Assembly (NCBI GenBank): GCA_037127255.1
Contig: JBANSL010000009.1
Span: 40,400,475 to 40,464,474, forward strand
Source of the DNA: Persicaria tinctoria
Taxonomy: Eukaryota > Streptophyta > Magnoliopsida > Caryophyllales > Polygonaceae
Length of the DNA stretch: 64,000 bases
Direction: 5' to 3'
Part shown: positions 23,494-38,663 of the stretch, piece by piece
How the letters are laid out: each line of letters starts with the position of its first letter
How positions within the stretch are numbered: position 1 is the first letter of the stretch
Notes under the pieces: model-generated
Told to the model about the DNA's origin: nothing
The model's input: only the letters and a program-made list of their open reading frames with translations
The model's database searches: none
Position numbers and translations under genes: made by a program

Positions 23494-26435
23494 ATGGCAA
23501 ATAAGATAGTCATACAAATGCGTTATATTCATCGAGATTACATTGAATTTGAGGTGGAGGACCCGGATAAGTGTAGCGTATTGGATATGTTTACTGAATT
23601 ATTAGAGGGGGCGGAAAAAAAAGGCATGTTTCTCCCCGAGAATCCAACATTATGGTATGCTCATAATGGCCAAAGTTTTCAATTAGAGAGTGACATCGAT
23701 GTTGTGAATATGATCAATATATGTGGTGAGAAGGGATTGATTAAACTAGCCATAGGATCTAGTGACTCACCTTCTAAGACTCTAGAATTGGCAAGGGGTT
23801 TAGTTGAGCCGAAAAAAACGATGGAAAGGTCAAGCCATGGTAGTCAATCCGCTTATAGTAGGAAGGTTCCTCCTACTACAGCAAGAAGGAGAGGGACTTT
23901 TGTACCAAAAAGTCAAAGTCACTCTACACGTAGTGAACCCACATCCAGTGAGATTAGTAGAACGAAAGAGAATGTGTTTGATTCTGCAATTCCTGCTTCT
24001 GCTATTCCTGCTTCTGTATCGGTTGAGGTTGAATTGGCTAACTTTGATTTGCCTTCTAATGCATCGATTGGTGTTGAATTGCCTTCTAGTGCATCGCTTG
24101 GTCCTGATTTGGCTTCTAATGCATCACTTGATGTTGATTTAACTTCTAAAGCATCGGTTGATGTTGATTTGGTTTCTAATGCATCCCATGACGTTGCTTT
24201 GGCTTCTGATGATGTGAACTTGGTTGATAATAATTCATTGGTCTTGACTGATAATGATGCCATTTGTGATTCTGGTGATGATGGCGAAGATTACTTTGAT
24301 AGGATTTATGAGAACGGAGAGTTGTATGGTGATAATAGCTTCGGAAATATTAAACTGAAAGTCTGGATGATTTTTTCGGATAAGGATGCAATGCTGAATG
24401 TACTGCGAGATTATTGTGTTCAGGAGGGTTTCTCTGTTGTGGTGCTAAAAGCAGATTAGAGTAGGTATACTGCTGTTTGTGGACAGTCGGAGTGCAAGTG
24501 GAGGATCCACGCATCAAGACTGACAGATGGAGTAACTTGGGCAATTAAGACATTGGATGGTACTCATAGTTGTCTCAAGCTCACGAAGTTCAATTCGATG
24601 GCAACTCCGGAGTGGGCTGCGAAGAAGCTCCTTGATCATGTTAGAGCGGATGATGAAATCTCAGGAGAAACTATGAAAAGGTTATTGATGACTAAATATG
24701 GAATAAATATGAAATCAACCTCCTTGTACAAAGCAAGATCGCTTGCTCTTGCAATCATTAATGGAAAGCGTGACACTTCTTATGGGAGTTTACCGGGATA
24801 TTGTGAGGTGGTGAGGTCTTCCAACCCTGGATCTAGAGCTCATGTTGTTTGGACACAACGTAGAGATGACCCCGAAAGGCCACTGCAATTTAAGAGCTTG
24901 TTTATATCGATGAAGCCAATGATTGATGGAGCTGATGGGTGTCGAGGATTGATTGGAGTTGACGGATGTCATTTGAAAGGAAAGTACGGTGGTATCATCT
25001 TGTCTGCTATTGTTGTTGATGGCAACAACGAAATTTATCCTCTAGCATATGGTGTGTATGCGAATGAGTGTAAGAGCACTTGGTCTTCGTTTTTCTATCG
25101 ACTAAGGGAGGTATTGCAGAATACTCAGAGGATCAATTGGTGCATTATATCTGACAGGCAGAAGGTGAGATTCTCCATCCCCTTTAAGCACTTTTTTTTG
25201 TGTTTTGTTTGTATTGGTTTACATATCTATAAGGCCTAACATGTGTTTCCCAATGCAGGGTGTCGAACCCGCCCTTGCAGAAGTGTGGCCATCAGTTGGT
25301 CGTCGTTATTGTTGCACACACCTCTTAGCTAATTTCAAGAAGGCATTCTCTGGCTTGCCAGTGAAGGATGTGTTTTGGGAGTGTTGCAAAGCTTTCTCCG
25401 AGCATAAATTTAGGAGAGCAATGGAGAGGGTGGAAACTTTGGCTGGGAAGGGAGCTGTAAAGTGGCTTAAAGATGTGGGTGAGATGGAGTGTTGGGCACG
25501 GTATAGGTATGATCATACTCTACATGCACCTCATACATCGAGTAACTTCGTGGAGTCATTTAATTCCACGTTAGGTGCCGATAGAGCCCTTCCCGTCTTA
25601 TCCATGCTTGAAGGTACAACTATCCATCAATTTGTATTTGTTTTACGTAATTAATATGCCATAAGGGGGTTGTAACATTATAGTGGATTATTGTAGGAGT
25701 TAGACGCACTATTATGGTCAGACATTGCAAAAGGCAAGAAGCTGCAGAGAGTTTACCGGATGATGGCATAACCAAACACGCTAAGGACAAGCTAGACAAG
25801 GCGGTCATGGCGTCAAGGGCTTTGCAGGTAACATTTTATAGCACCTACATGTTTCACTCATAGGCTTTCAAGGTTGTTCATTGCACCTACATGTTTCACT
25901 CATAGGCTTTCAAGGCCTCACCCAGTGAGTACGAGGTGATGGAAGGTAAGTCCTCATTGGTCGTCAACATAAAGGATTTCACGTGCGGATGTGGGGAGTG
26001 GCAAATCAGAGGAATCTCTTGTCGACATGCTGTGAGGGCTATAATCGAGAGTAGGGGCCATCCAGAGCAATATGTGTCCGAGTGGTATTCCACACGGTTG
26101 TATAAGAAAACATATTCTGTTAACTATAGGTAATCTAATTTCAATAAATAGTATAGGAATGTAAAGAAATATTTGGTAGCCACCTCTGAAATCCATTTCA
26201 TTGCAGGGCGGTCCCGGATGAAGAGAAATGGCCTTCATTTGATCTTCCAAGAATAGACCCACCAACCATGAAAAGGGGAGTCGGACGACCGGCGAAAGCA
26301 AGAAAGCGAGCAGAGGGAGAAGCTCCGGCAGGAAAGAGATCTCGCGTAGTGAGATGTGGACGATGCCAGAAACAACAGATTTCAACAGAAACAACTAAAC
26401 CCCTTGCCAATTCTAGCTTTAATGAGAGAATATGA
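23494..26435 (+). pseudogene. MuDR-type MULE transposase, five exons, one in-frame stop
   Basis: This would be the DDE transposase that excises and inserts the element in the nucleus. Exons read as 23494-25164, 25259-25613, 25697-25827, 25906-26129 and 26207-26435. All four introns are GT-AG, and joining gives 869 codons in one frame, a normal MULE length. Domains in order are: an acidic N-terminal region, a serine- and valine-rich low-complexity linker (about 175-255), the MuDR DNA-binding domain (about 285-350), and the MULE catalytic domain. The catalytic residues appear to be D490 (GVDGCHLKG), D554 (ISDRQKG) and E656 (SNFVESFN). A SWIM zinc finger follows (CGCG...ISCRHA, from about 746), then a basic tail with a GRP AT-hook-like motif. 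The only break is TAG at codon 322 (24457-24459), inside the DNA-binding domain. I chose ATG 23494 because the open frame upstream has no ATG and an AG precedes it. Confidence 0.9.
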
Positions 26436-26769
26436 TCCATGATTCATGGAGTTCACGTCAATACAACAAGGTTTTCATGAATAATGTTAGGATGCACAAC
26501 AGATTAATACCACACCAAACCAATATTCATGGAGTTCATGTCAATACAACAAGGTTTTCATCGATGAGTGCCGAAATTTCCCAGGTATTGCATCTTGCTC
26601 TATCGAATTTCAACAACAAAAGTGTTACCTTTCAACACCAAAAGTATCGATTTCAACAGATTCAACCCTAAATTTCGATTTCAACAGCAAAAGTGTTACC
26701 TTTCAACAACAAAAGTATCGATTTCAACGGATTCAACCCTATATCTATCGAAATTTCCACCCTAAATTT

Positions 26770-27308
26770 CCGAACGAGGTGCAATTCCCTAAACAATTCA
26801 ACAGAAACACGAGGAGAGATATGCATCAAATTTCAACCCTAAACAATTTCAACAGAAACAATTCATCAGATTTGCAACAGATGCAATCCCCCAAGCGCAG
26901 CAACGAGGTGCAGCAACAGTAAACGCCTTACCTTTCTCACGAGGGCGCAGCAACAGGTCCGAACCCTAGGTCCGAGCGCAGCAACAGGTCCGAACACCAG
27001 GTCCGAGCACAGCCACCAGGTCCGAGCGCAGCAGCCGAGCCCGAGCGCAGCCACCAGGTCCGAGCATCGCTCTCCTCGCGTCTCTCTCCTCGCTCTGTCT
27101 TCGCGTCTCTTTCTTTCTTTATTTTCTTTTTCTTTTTCTTTTTCTTTTTTGAGCAAACTAACGGAAAACACAAAAAAAAAGTTAAAGTTAACCGAGAAGG
27201 GCACGAGGCGAAATGGGTTAAAACCTCAGGGGTACCATGCGAATTTTGTAAAAAATTTGTATACCCGGCGATTTTTGCAATACCCCAGGGGTACCTGGCG
27301 AAATTTCC
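26770..27308 (-). repeat. MULE right terminal inverted repeat
   Basis: Reverse complement of the left repeat, from the inner end CCGAACGAGGTGC to the tip ...TACCTGGCGAAATTTCC. It includes a CTTTTTCTTTTT tract and a shorter GC-rich block. Confidence 0.88.
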
Positions 27309-27319
27309 GTATATATATA

Positions 27320-27378
<59 letters not shown>

Positions 27379-27432
27379 ATCAATGAATGGAAACCCTCAA
27401 GAAGGACTTAACATCAATTCTATAATCCTACA
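27309..27432 (+). mobile_element. Copia 5' LTR remnant
   Basis: From 27377 it matches the second half of the 137-bp solo LTR (TTTATCAATGAATGGAAACC through ATCCTACA). Its first half is missing and is replaced by the MULE end and a TG repeat. The break lies in the AT-repeat part of the LTR. Confidence 0.75.
27322..27376 (+). repeat. (TG)n microsatellite
   Basis: About 27 TG dinucleotides in place of the TATATATATG tract of the related LTR. Confidence 0.95.
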
Positions 27433-27631
27433 TGGCATCACAACCTTTTCTTCCTCACGGAACCCTAGTTTGATCCTCCCGTCCCACCTCCTCTTCCCGT
27501 CGCTGGCGTCGTCTCGTCGCCAATGCTCTCTCTCTCTCCCGCCGACCCACCTCCCCCTCGCTCTCGCTCTTGAAGCCCGGCTCTCTCCCTCTCGTCGGTA
27601 GCCTCTCGCTCTCGCTGCTCGCCTCTCGTTC
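27433..27631 (+). other. Copia leader with degenerate primer-binding site
   Basis: TGGCATCACAACC follows the LTR end and resembles the Met-tRNA site TGGTATCAGAGCC with several changes. A C- and T-rich leader follows. The leader is interrupted at TTGTC (27632-27636) by the inverted solo LTR and resumes at 30838. Confidence 0.6.
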
Positions 27632-27636
27632 TTGTC

Positions 27637-29176
27637 TGTAACGGCCCAGAATTATGATTTCCGGGTTACGTTTCAAGGGATAAAACCCCTTGTTCGGATC
27701 TTGCAATCCAGGTACGGGTCGAGGTTTTAAACTCATTTTAAGATTAGTAAAAAGAGGGATTTCAAACCCTAAAAGCCACGAAGGGTCGTACGGTACCCTT
27801 AACCTGTCTTAAGACTATGTCCCGAAATGCAATTCAAATGAAATTAAAGCGGAAGAAAAGTTAAGATACAAAGTGTCACGGCAGAGCCGGGTTAAAACCA
27901 AAAACGTAAGCGAATGATTACCATTTATACCAAGTTAGAGAATTAGCCAGGCTCTTCAATTCGCCAAAAGGAAACCTCGTCATATAGACATCGAGTACTT
28001 AGAATCTGCAGAAAATACCTTAAAAAAAATGGGGAACGGAGTCAGATCGAGCCACTCATGCGGGACCGGCAGTCCTTGCTGAGGCCACATAGTATGTGCT
28101 ATTCCTAATAAAGATGCTCTAATGCAGTACAAAAGTCGAACACAATAGCATGCTCCTAGTTATAATAATGTGTACAAAATACTGTAAAGGGCCCAAGACA
28201 ATGCCAAGTGGCATATCCCACTCCTACCTCCACCCCCTTCCGATAGGGCGGAGACTGGTCAGCTCGTGAATGCATTCCATCATAATCGGGCGGCACGCAT
28301 GCCTAACCCGCTCCACAATAAAGCCCACATGCATCTCATAATATAAGGAAGTTCATGACTCGATTGACTCAGGGTACCCGATGAGGCTGGGCTACCTTAT
28401 GACCCTAGCAAAGACTCTAGGACTATCACAGATAACGGCCGTTCTGTTTCAAACGCATAAAGTAAGCAGATGCTCATTCAATTAGTGCAACCTAAACAGG
28501 ATACTACATGGCATGCTTTTATGCATATGCAACACCTAACATAAAATGCAATAACAGGCATGAATGTCTAACATGAGTAAGCCCCCTAGGGAACTTACCT
28601 GAAGATGCAGAACAACAAGATAACACAAGCAAGGGCCCAAATGCAAATCCAAAGCAATACACACCTATCATCAAGTCATTTCCATAAGCTATCGGCCCAT
28701 CATTCATACACACGAATTTCAAGTTCTCAACATACTCAAAACCAATCGATAGTAAAACCATTTCCAAAACCTTTCCGATACGATCAACATCGACCAAAAT
28801 CATTCTACCCAAAACTTTCCACCTATTAAATCTCAAGTTAAATCAACTTAGAAAATCAAAAGTTCCTTTACTTAACTAAATCCTGACATTAAACATTTAA
28901 ACCATAAAACCAATCTCTCAAAATCATATTATAGAAATAATTCCGGCATTTTATTTCAGGACCTTTATATAAATAAATTCTACTATTAAATCACCAAAAC
29001 AAATCTAATTTAACAACCCTATTTATAAATCAAAACCCATAGTTCATTTCAATTTCCTAAAATCATAATTTAAGACATCACAAAATACCTATTCCAAATA
29101 ATGTTATTTTCTAAATACTTTAATAATATATAAAATCCCAGAAATATAATATTTATTATAAAACTCCAAAAATCAC

Positions 29177-29242
<66 letters not shown>

Positions 29243-30832
29243 TATAAAATATAACATAACTATATGAAATACTATGACAATCACACAACCCTTTACAACC
29301 CATCCCAAAAGCCCAACACAGAACCCGAATCAAGCCCCAAGCCAAATCCCAACCCGGATCCAATTCCCATATCCGGCCCAGAACCAATCTGAAGGAGATG
29401 AACCGGCTGGCTTTTAAAATTAGAGGAGAACCGGTTCAGGAAATAAGAAAAGAAAGGGGAGAACCGGGCTTAGACTCTTCTTCAACCTCCTCTGCCCAGG
29501 CGTTCGAAAGAAACGGGAGAAGGAAGGAGAAATAGGTCCCGTCGGAGACCTCTTTTCCGGCCTAGACTCGCCCACCCCGACCGAACAGACATTCGGACAA
29601 CAGGACAGAAACGAGAGTAAAAGGGAAGGGAAAGAGAAGTCTCACCGAGATCGCCGAGCATCGCCAGAATCTTCGTCGGAGGTGCGAATTGGCTTCGTCG
29701 GAGTCGGAAATCAGGGTTGGCTTGGCCAAGGACTAAAGAAAGGGTTATAAAGGGCACTTTTATGGAGATTTAGGTCGGAACGGAAGAGAAACCTTACCGA
29801 TTAATTTGGGAGCGAGACGGGGGAAGCGACGTTAGATCCGGCGGCTGCTGCTGGGCGGACACTCCCTCGTCTTCACCTTCTAGGAACGGGGGGGAGTGGA
29901 CGGAAATGCTTCTAGGACTGCTACTCGACGGGACTCGGAGGAGAGGAAGTGCTCGGCTTCTTCCCGGCGAGCAGGGGACGGCGGCGTTGTGTCTCCCTCT
30001 CGGCTTGGCGGTGCCGGCTACGGGGCAAGGTGTTGGCTGAGGTGGCTTACTGGGGTTGAAAACCGAAGTGAAAGAGGCACCACTCGACAATGGCGATGGG
30101 TTATTTGGGTTCCCTCAGGAAATTCTGGGTTTTCTGTATAAAGGAAAAGAGGAGAGGGGAGGTGTGCCGTGTGCAGGAGGTGAATATCAAACAAGAGGAA
30201 AGCTTTGGAATGTGAATTTGGAGTTCAAATGAAAATGGGTAAGGTTGTCTGCAATTTCAGAGACCCAAGGGAGGCTATGTTTGGAGGTCACATGAGAGGA
30301 TGAGAGCCTGCAACTGAGGTTGGGGAAAGCAAAAGAAATGAGGAGGGGAGTCTGCTGCTGATCTATCGTATAAGGAGAAGGGGAAGAAGACAAAAGAGGC
30401 AGCTGTATCTTGTTGGTCACAGGGGAGCAAGAGAAAGGTTGAGCTGGCTACAAAACCGAGTGGGGAGAAGGTAGACACAAATAACCATGGGTTCCCAAAA
30501 TAAAATTTCAAATACCCGAAAAATAAATCCCAAAATCCGCTCTTTCGATCTTATCCGGTCCAACCCAAAACGATCTTCAAAACGATTTTCAAATTTCCAA
30601 ATCCGAGTTTAATAATGAACTCCAAATATTATCTACAGTTTTCGCATATGGGAGCGGGATAAAACATGATCTAAATTTTCACCTAAATAATGTCGTAACT
30701 CGTTTTGAAATATTTAGAATAAAACCTACAGTTTAAGGACGGAAATTCCAAACCTCTCAAATCTTAGAAAGCGAAATGATTATAAATCACTATTTTAATA
30801 ATTTAATATTATAAAATTTCCCGGTCTTTACA
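27637..30832 (-). mobile_element. Solo LTR of a Gypsy/LARD relative, inverted (3196 bp)
   Basis: On the minus strand it runs from TGTAAAGACCGGG to GGGCCGTTACA. Perfect 5-bp target duplications TTGTC flank it (27632-27636 and 30833-30837), showing insertion into the Copia leader and later loss of the interior by LTR recombination. Its last kilobase on the minus strand is clearly related to the LTR of the 1-21451 element: both hold ACAGAACGGCCGTTATCTGTG and CCTAGAGTC..GCTAGGGTCAT. It is diverged and of different length, so it is a sister family. Several short ORFs inside have no support. Confidence 0.92.
29177..29240 (+). repeat. (TAA)n microsatellite
   Basis: About 21 TAA trinucleotides inside the inverted solo LTR. 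Confidence 0.95.
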
Positions 30833-30837
30833 TTGTC

Positions 30838-32317
30838 TCTTTTCGGAGAAAAAAAAATGACGATGGACCTCATTAGGTACGGCCGTGACATCGCTCCCTG
30901 CAGCGGACGCTGCCCTACGCGGCTACCGCCCCATACGCGGCCTCGCAGCCCTCCTCCTTCGACCGTCGCCCCTCGATGGTCCCCTATGCCTGGCTTCAAC
31001 CCTCTTTGGATACACTCTGGCTCTCTTGCCATGAGACATGCCGGTCCTTATGCCTATCTGACATCGTCTGATCAAGGATATGTTCCGCCTGATGGGCATC
31101 ACGCCTTCTCCTCTATGCAGCCGACACCTTCAGACTCTTCTTGGTACATGGACACTGGTGCCACCTCCCACATGACAAACTCCTCAGGTAACCTCTCATT
31201 TATTTCTTTTAAGAGTCCTGCACACTCTATTATCGTTGGAAATGGTGATCGTCTTGCTACTTCAGGGATTGGCCACGCCAAATTACATACCCCAACCCAC
31301 CCACTACACCTCAAAGATGTCCTTATTGCCCCAAAGATTGTCAAAAACCTTATCTCTGTCCGTCGGTTCACTACTGATAACAATGTTTCCCTTGCGTTTG
31401 ATCCCTATGGTTTCTCTGTGAACGATCTTACTACGGGGGTTATTCGCATGAGATGTAACAGCACCGGGGAGCTCTACCCTGTCACACCACGTCCTATCAT
31501 AATGATAAGAAAATTTGTATCAAAATGTCCAGTCAGTCGTGCCCGGTCGCCCTCTCGGCATCATTGTCCATTCTATGGCATGCACGCCTGGGCCATCCCA
31601 GTGCTGCCATTCTAGATGTCCTCCGTTCCCAGAGTCTTGTCACCTGTACTAAAGACCCGCGCTCTGGTTTATGCTCTTCCTCCCAACTAGGCAAATATGC
31701 CAGACTGCCGTTCCGACGGTCTTTGACCGCTACCCTTGCTCCCTTTCATATCATTCATAGTGACATTTGGACCTCTCCTGTACCTAGCAAGGAGGGTCAT
31801 GAGTACTACCTCTTGTTTCTTGATGATTACACTCATTACTTATTGGTCTTCCCGTTGCATTTCAAGTCCCAAGTGTTTCCTGTCTTTGCCAGATTTCATA
31901 CCTACATCCAAACAGAGTTTCACATCTCCATCAAATGTTTCCAATGTGACAATGGCCGTGAATTTGACAACAAAGACTTTCACTCCTTCTTTGCCGCACA
32001 CGGGATCTCTTATCGCTTGTCTTGCCCTTATACTTCCCAGCATAATGGCAAGGCTAAACGAATCATCAGAACCTTTACCAACATGATGCGCTCTCTCCTC
32101 TTCCACGCATCTATTCCCCTTTCCTATTGGCCTCACGCCTTATCCACCAGATGTTATCTCCTAAATATTCTCCCTTCCACTACCATACACCATCGCTCAC
32201 CAGCTCAGGCACTTTATTACACCGTGCCTAGGTATGATCACCTTCGTACCTTCGGGTGATTGTGCTTCCCAAACCAGTCCTCCACAACCCCACACAAGCT
32301 TCACCCGCGCTCCACTC
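30838..32317 (+). pseudogene. Copia gag-pol remnant: protease and integrase only
   Basis: A protease motif (WYMDTGATSHMT near 31144) is followed by the pre-integrase and integrase region (LWHARLGHPS near 31573; SDIW; CDNGREF near 31954). The Gag core that should lie between the leader and the protease is missing. Reading shifts frame around 31500-31530, and a TGA at 32257-32259 interrupts what follows. In the zinc-binding part the second cysteine is serine (CSSSQLGK). The third catalytic glutamate, expected in the NGxAER motif, is lysine (NGKAKR, 32056-32058). Integrase would therefore be inactive even without the frameshift. The sequence stops at 32317, where a duplicated host fragment begins; reverse transcriptase and RNase H are absent. 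Confidence 0.88.
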
Positions 32318-32743
32318 CATGTAAGCCTTCTAATTTGATTTACTTTTCTAGTCCGTTTAATTAAATTCAAATTTATATGCTCATAATTGGTTTGATGGAC
32401 ATAATCTTATTTTCTCTTGCTGTTTGATGATCTGTATCAGTTTGATTCCTTTTCTGGTTGATTTTCATAAAAAAATTCTTAAGGACGTTTTTCTTTTATT
32501 TGAACAAAAATATTCATGGAAAGTTGTGGGAGCAGAACTCCTTGATATGATTCTAACAAAGGTAGTTTCATTTTTTAAGATCTATCTTGTTCTTGGGAGA
32601 ACTCCTTGATATGATTCTATCCAAGGTAGTTTTTTTTTTTAAGATTCATCTTGTTCTTCTGTATATATAAATTTGTTACTTCTTCTGTGTATGCTTGTTG
32701 ATTCATCTTGTTCTTCTACCTTTGTATGTTTGTGACTGATCTT
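32318..32743 (+). other. Second copy of the host fragment
   Basis: It starts at CATGTAAGCC and repeats 21584-22001 with a few percent differences and small indels. It includes the exon-like segment (32508-32561) and its partial downstream repeat, and the ATCTT that precedes the LTR. The acceptor AG of the exon-like segment is changed to AA. A T-rich run at 32630-32640 is shorter than in the first copy. Confidence 0.85.
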
Positions 32744-36739
<3,996 letters not shown>

Positions 36740-37019
36740 GCAATGTCAAACCGCTGCTATAGCAATATTGAACTGTTGCCATTTAATGTAAGCCAAACCG
36801 CTTCCTTAGGCCAATAGACAGCGGTTTTTTTAATCTGTGGCAGCGGGTACCTCTTTTCTACTGAACCGCTGCCTTAAGTCACAAAAACCGCTGCTATAGA
36901 GCTATAGCGACGGCATCAGAAGGGGCGGTTCAAAACCGCTGCCTTAGATCTTTGGTAGCGGTTATCCTGCATATGGTGGCGGTTTTGGGCCGCTGCCAAA
37001 GCTCTTAATTGTAGTAGTG
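36740..37019 (+). mobile_element. CACTA (En/Spm-type) 3' terminus and subterminal repeats
   Basis: It ends in GCTCTTAATTGTAGTAGTG, the complement of a CACTACTACAA terminus. Inward there are at least eight direct and inverted copies of AACCGCTGCC or GGCAGCGGTT-like motifs, including TAGCGACGG. Such subterminal arrays are where the CACTA transposase binds. It abuts an LTR that has lost its first 277 or so bases. The matching left end is not in the window. Confidence 0.85.
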
Positions 37020-37980
37020 GTTCTATATTTACTTTCCATGGTTTCGTTAGATAAAATAGGTTAGTTAGATAGAAAATTATTAGATAGAATTAATATACTC
37101 CGTATTAGATTAGTTGGATAGATAGATTAGGGTATTAGGTTTATATATATATTGATTCATACGGCAAGAGAAGAGGAGGCCGAATGTGACAGTGATCGGC
37201 CGATTGATTTCTATTGCTTTTTAACCCTAATTACGTTTTGTTTTATTTTTATGGAGACCTAAACTCTCCCGTTTTATCTACGATTTGAAGCTTTATTTGA
37301 TTGAGTTGTGAGGTTCTGAATCTTGTCTCTTATTTCCTATATTTGAATGTTTCGATTTCTTTGTGCTTGAATGATTGATTGTTTTATTTTATCTTATCTG
37401 ATCAACTTGGTAGAATCAATTCAATTGCTAGGGTTTTGTAGATTCCTGATTGTGAACCTTAACCCAAGTGGCAAACTTATCCCTTTAAGACTGATTGAAC
37501 TAATTGGATGGGTAGGAAGTTGGATGTGTTGTTAAATCCCTCTATAGGGACTGCAAATACCTTGGTTAATCTCTGGTCTTAAAGCTATCAATTGGGTTAA
37601 ATCCTTCTTTAGAGACTGTTCGATTGATAAGGGTTTCTAGGACTGATTGGACTAGTAACTATATTAGGTCGGGACAAGGGCATTCATAGGAATAATAAAA
37701 GGACAAGATGAAGTTACAATATCAATTCAACCAAATAAAGTGGATAGTTGTAGGTAGAACGATTTTCTCTAAATTGCTTTCCATTAATTTGTTTATAGTT
37801 TATTTTATTTTCTTTCTTATTTTCATCAACCAAAACCCTCTTTCATATTAATTGGTAAATAAAATTAACTTAGGAATAACTTTATTCTCTGTGGGATCGA
37901 CTCGTGCTTACCACGCTACATTAGTTAAGTAGGTTCGAATTTATTTTGATACGGTTTAGGCGACTAAAAACCGCCCATCA
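37020..37980 (+). repeat. Array 2 LTR 1 (5' truncated)
   Basis: It matches LTR 2 from about position 277 to its end (CCCATCA). The missing first part coincides with the CACTA terminus. It carries the 15-bp segment (near 37071) that only LTRs 1 and 2 share. TTTATATATATATTG at about 37139-37153 is a TATA candidate, followed by GC-richer sequence. Confidence 0.88.
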
Positions 37981-37983
37981 AAT

Positions 37984-38001
37984 TGGCGCCGTTGCCGGGG
38001 A
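37984..38001 (+). promoter_or_regulatory. Primer-binding site (tRNA-Asp), unit 1
   Basis: TGGCGCCGTTGCCGGGGA, three bases after the LTR end. It is complementary to the 3' end of plant tRNA-Asp over all 18 bases. Confidence 0.92.
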
Positions 38002-38138
38002 ATCAAAGTTTATTTCTTTGTTTTGTGTGTTTGCCGATTATTGTATATAACTAATTTTGTTGTGAGCCTATCTTACGGTTCATAACACCCGTGCTACTAA
38101 CAATTTGTGTTCGTGTGTCTAGGTGTGTGTCTCTAAAG

Positions 38139-38663
38139 ATGACTCATGGTTTATTTTGTGATTTTTGCGGGGTTTCTAATCATATATTTAAAGATTGTCC
38201 CGTATTTAGGGTTCCGATCGGAAAGGTTAAGGAAGTACATCATTTGTGCAAAACTCAACTTTCTCGTGAGATGAATATCATACATGAGATTGCACAATTA
38301 GAGCTCCAAATCGGACAACTAGAGCCTCCATGTCTAGCTCCACAAACATCACACGAATCGTCCATGTTGCCCCTTATGGAAAAACACTTTGCCGCAATGG
38401 AGTCCCAAATTATAATGATCCAAACTGATTTCAATAACGAGATGAAGCGGATCCAAATGGCTCACCAAATTACAATTCCAATTATTTCAGAGATTTTTCC
38501 TAGGGAGACGGAGGTGGTGGTTAGTGACGACTACGCTATCATCTCTCTTGACAAGGAGATCTTAGAAGAATGGATAGATGATCAAGATGAGGAAAATTTC
38601 ACAATGGGGATTCTATTGTTTGAATTTAATGAGGGTGCAAATGGACAAAGAGCTAAAAGATGA
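38139..38663 (+). CDS. Gag-like zinc-knuckle protein, unit 1 (174 aa)
   Basis: Residues 7-20 form a CX2CX4HX4C zinc knuckle (CDFCGVSNHIFKDC), the nucleic-acid-binding motif of retroelement Gag. A predicted helical segment with IAQLELQIGQLE follows and resembles the region after the knuckle in Athila/Tat Gag. The C-terminal half is acidic and not recognised. The matrix and capsid parts of a normal Gag, usually several hundred residues, are missing. The open frame extends 16 codons upstream without an ATG, so ATG 38139 is chosen. This copy has D instead of E in the WID.QDEEN stretch. It is probably a remnant; translation is unproven. Confidence 0.6.
   Translation: MTHGLFCDFCGVSNHIFKDCPVFRVPIGKVKEVHHLCKTQLSREMNIIHEIAQLELQIGQLEPPCLAPQTSHESSMLPLMEKHFAAMESQIIMIQTDFNNEMKRIQMAHQITIPIISEIFPRETEVVVSDDYAIISLDKEILEEWIDDQDEENFTMGILLFEFNEGANGQRAKR

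Larger units (their letters stand above)
22639..27308 (+). mobile_element. Mutator-like element (MULE), 4670 bp
   Basis: The two ends are long inverted repeats of each other, starting GGAAA, and enclose a MuDR-type transposase gene. The left terminus has eight extra bases (around CGATCGAT) that the right one lacks. A 9-bp target duplication, usual for MULEs, is not seen: the left flank is TATTTTTTG and the right flank GTATATATA. The right flank lies inside a Copia LTR but the left flank does not, so one side was rearranged after insertion or by it. Confidence 0.9.

Noticed and set aside
23919..24263. Minus-strand 114-codon ORF over the transposase linker
   Set aside because: It mirrors the serine- and valine-rich repeat region of the transposase on the other strand and has no independent evidence.
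29070..29387. Leucine-rich minus-strand ORF
   Set aside because: The leucine run is the (TAA)n microsatellite read on the other strand.
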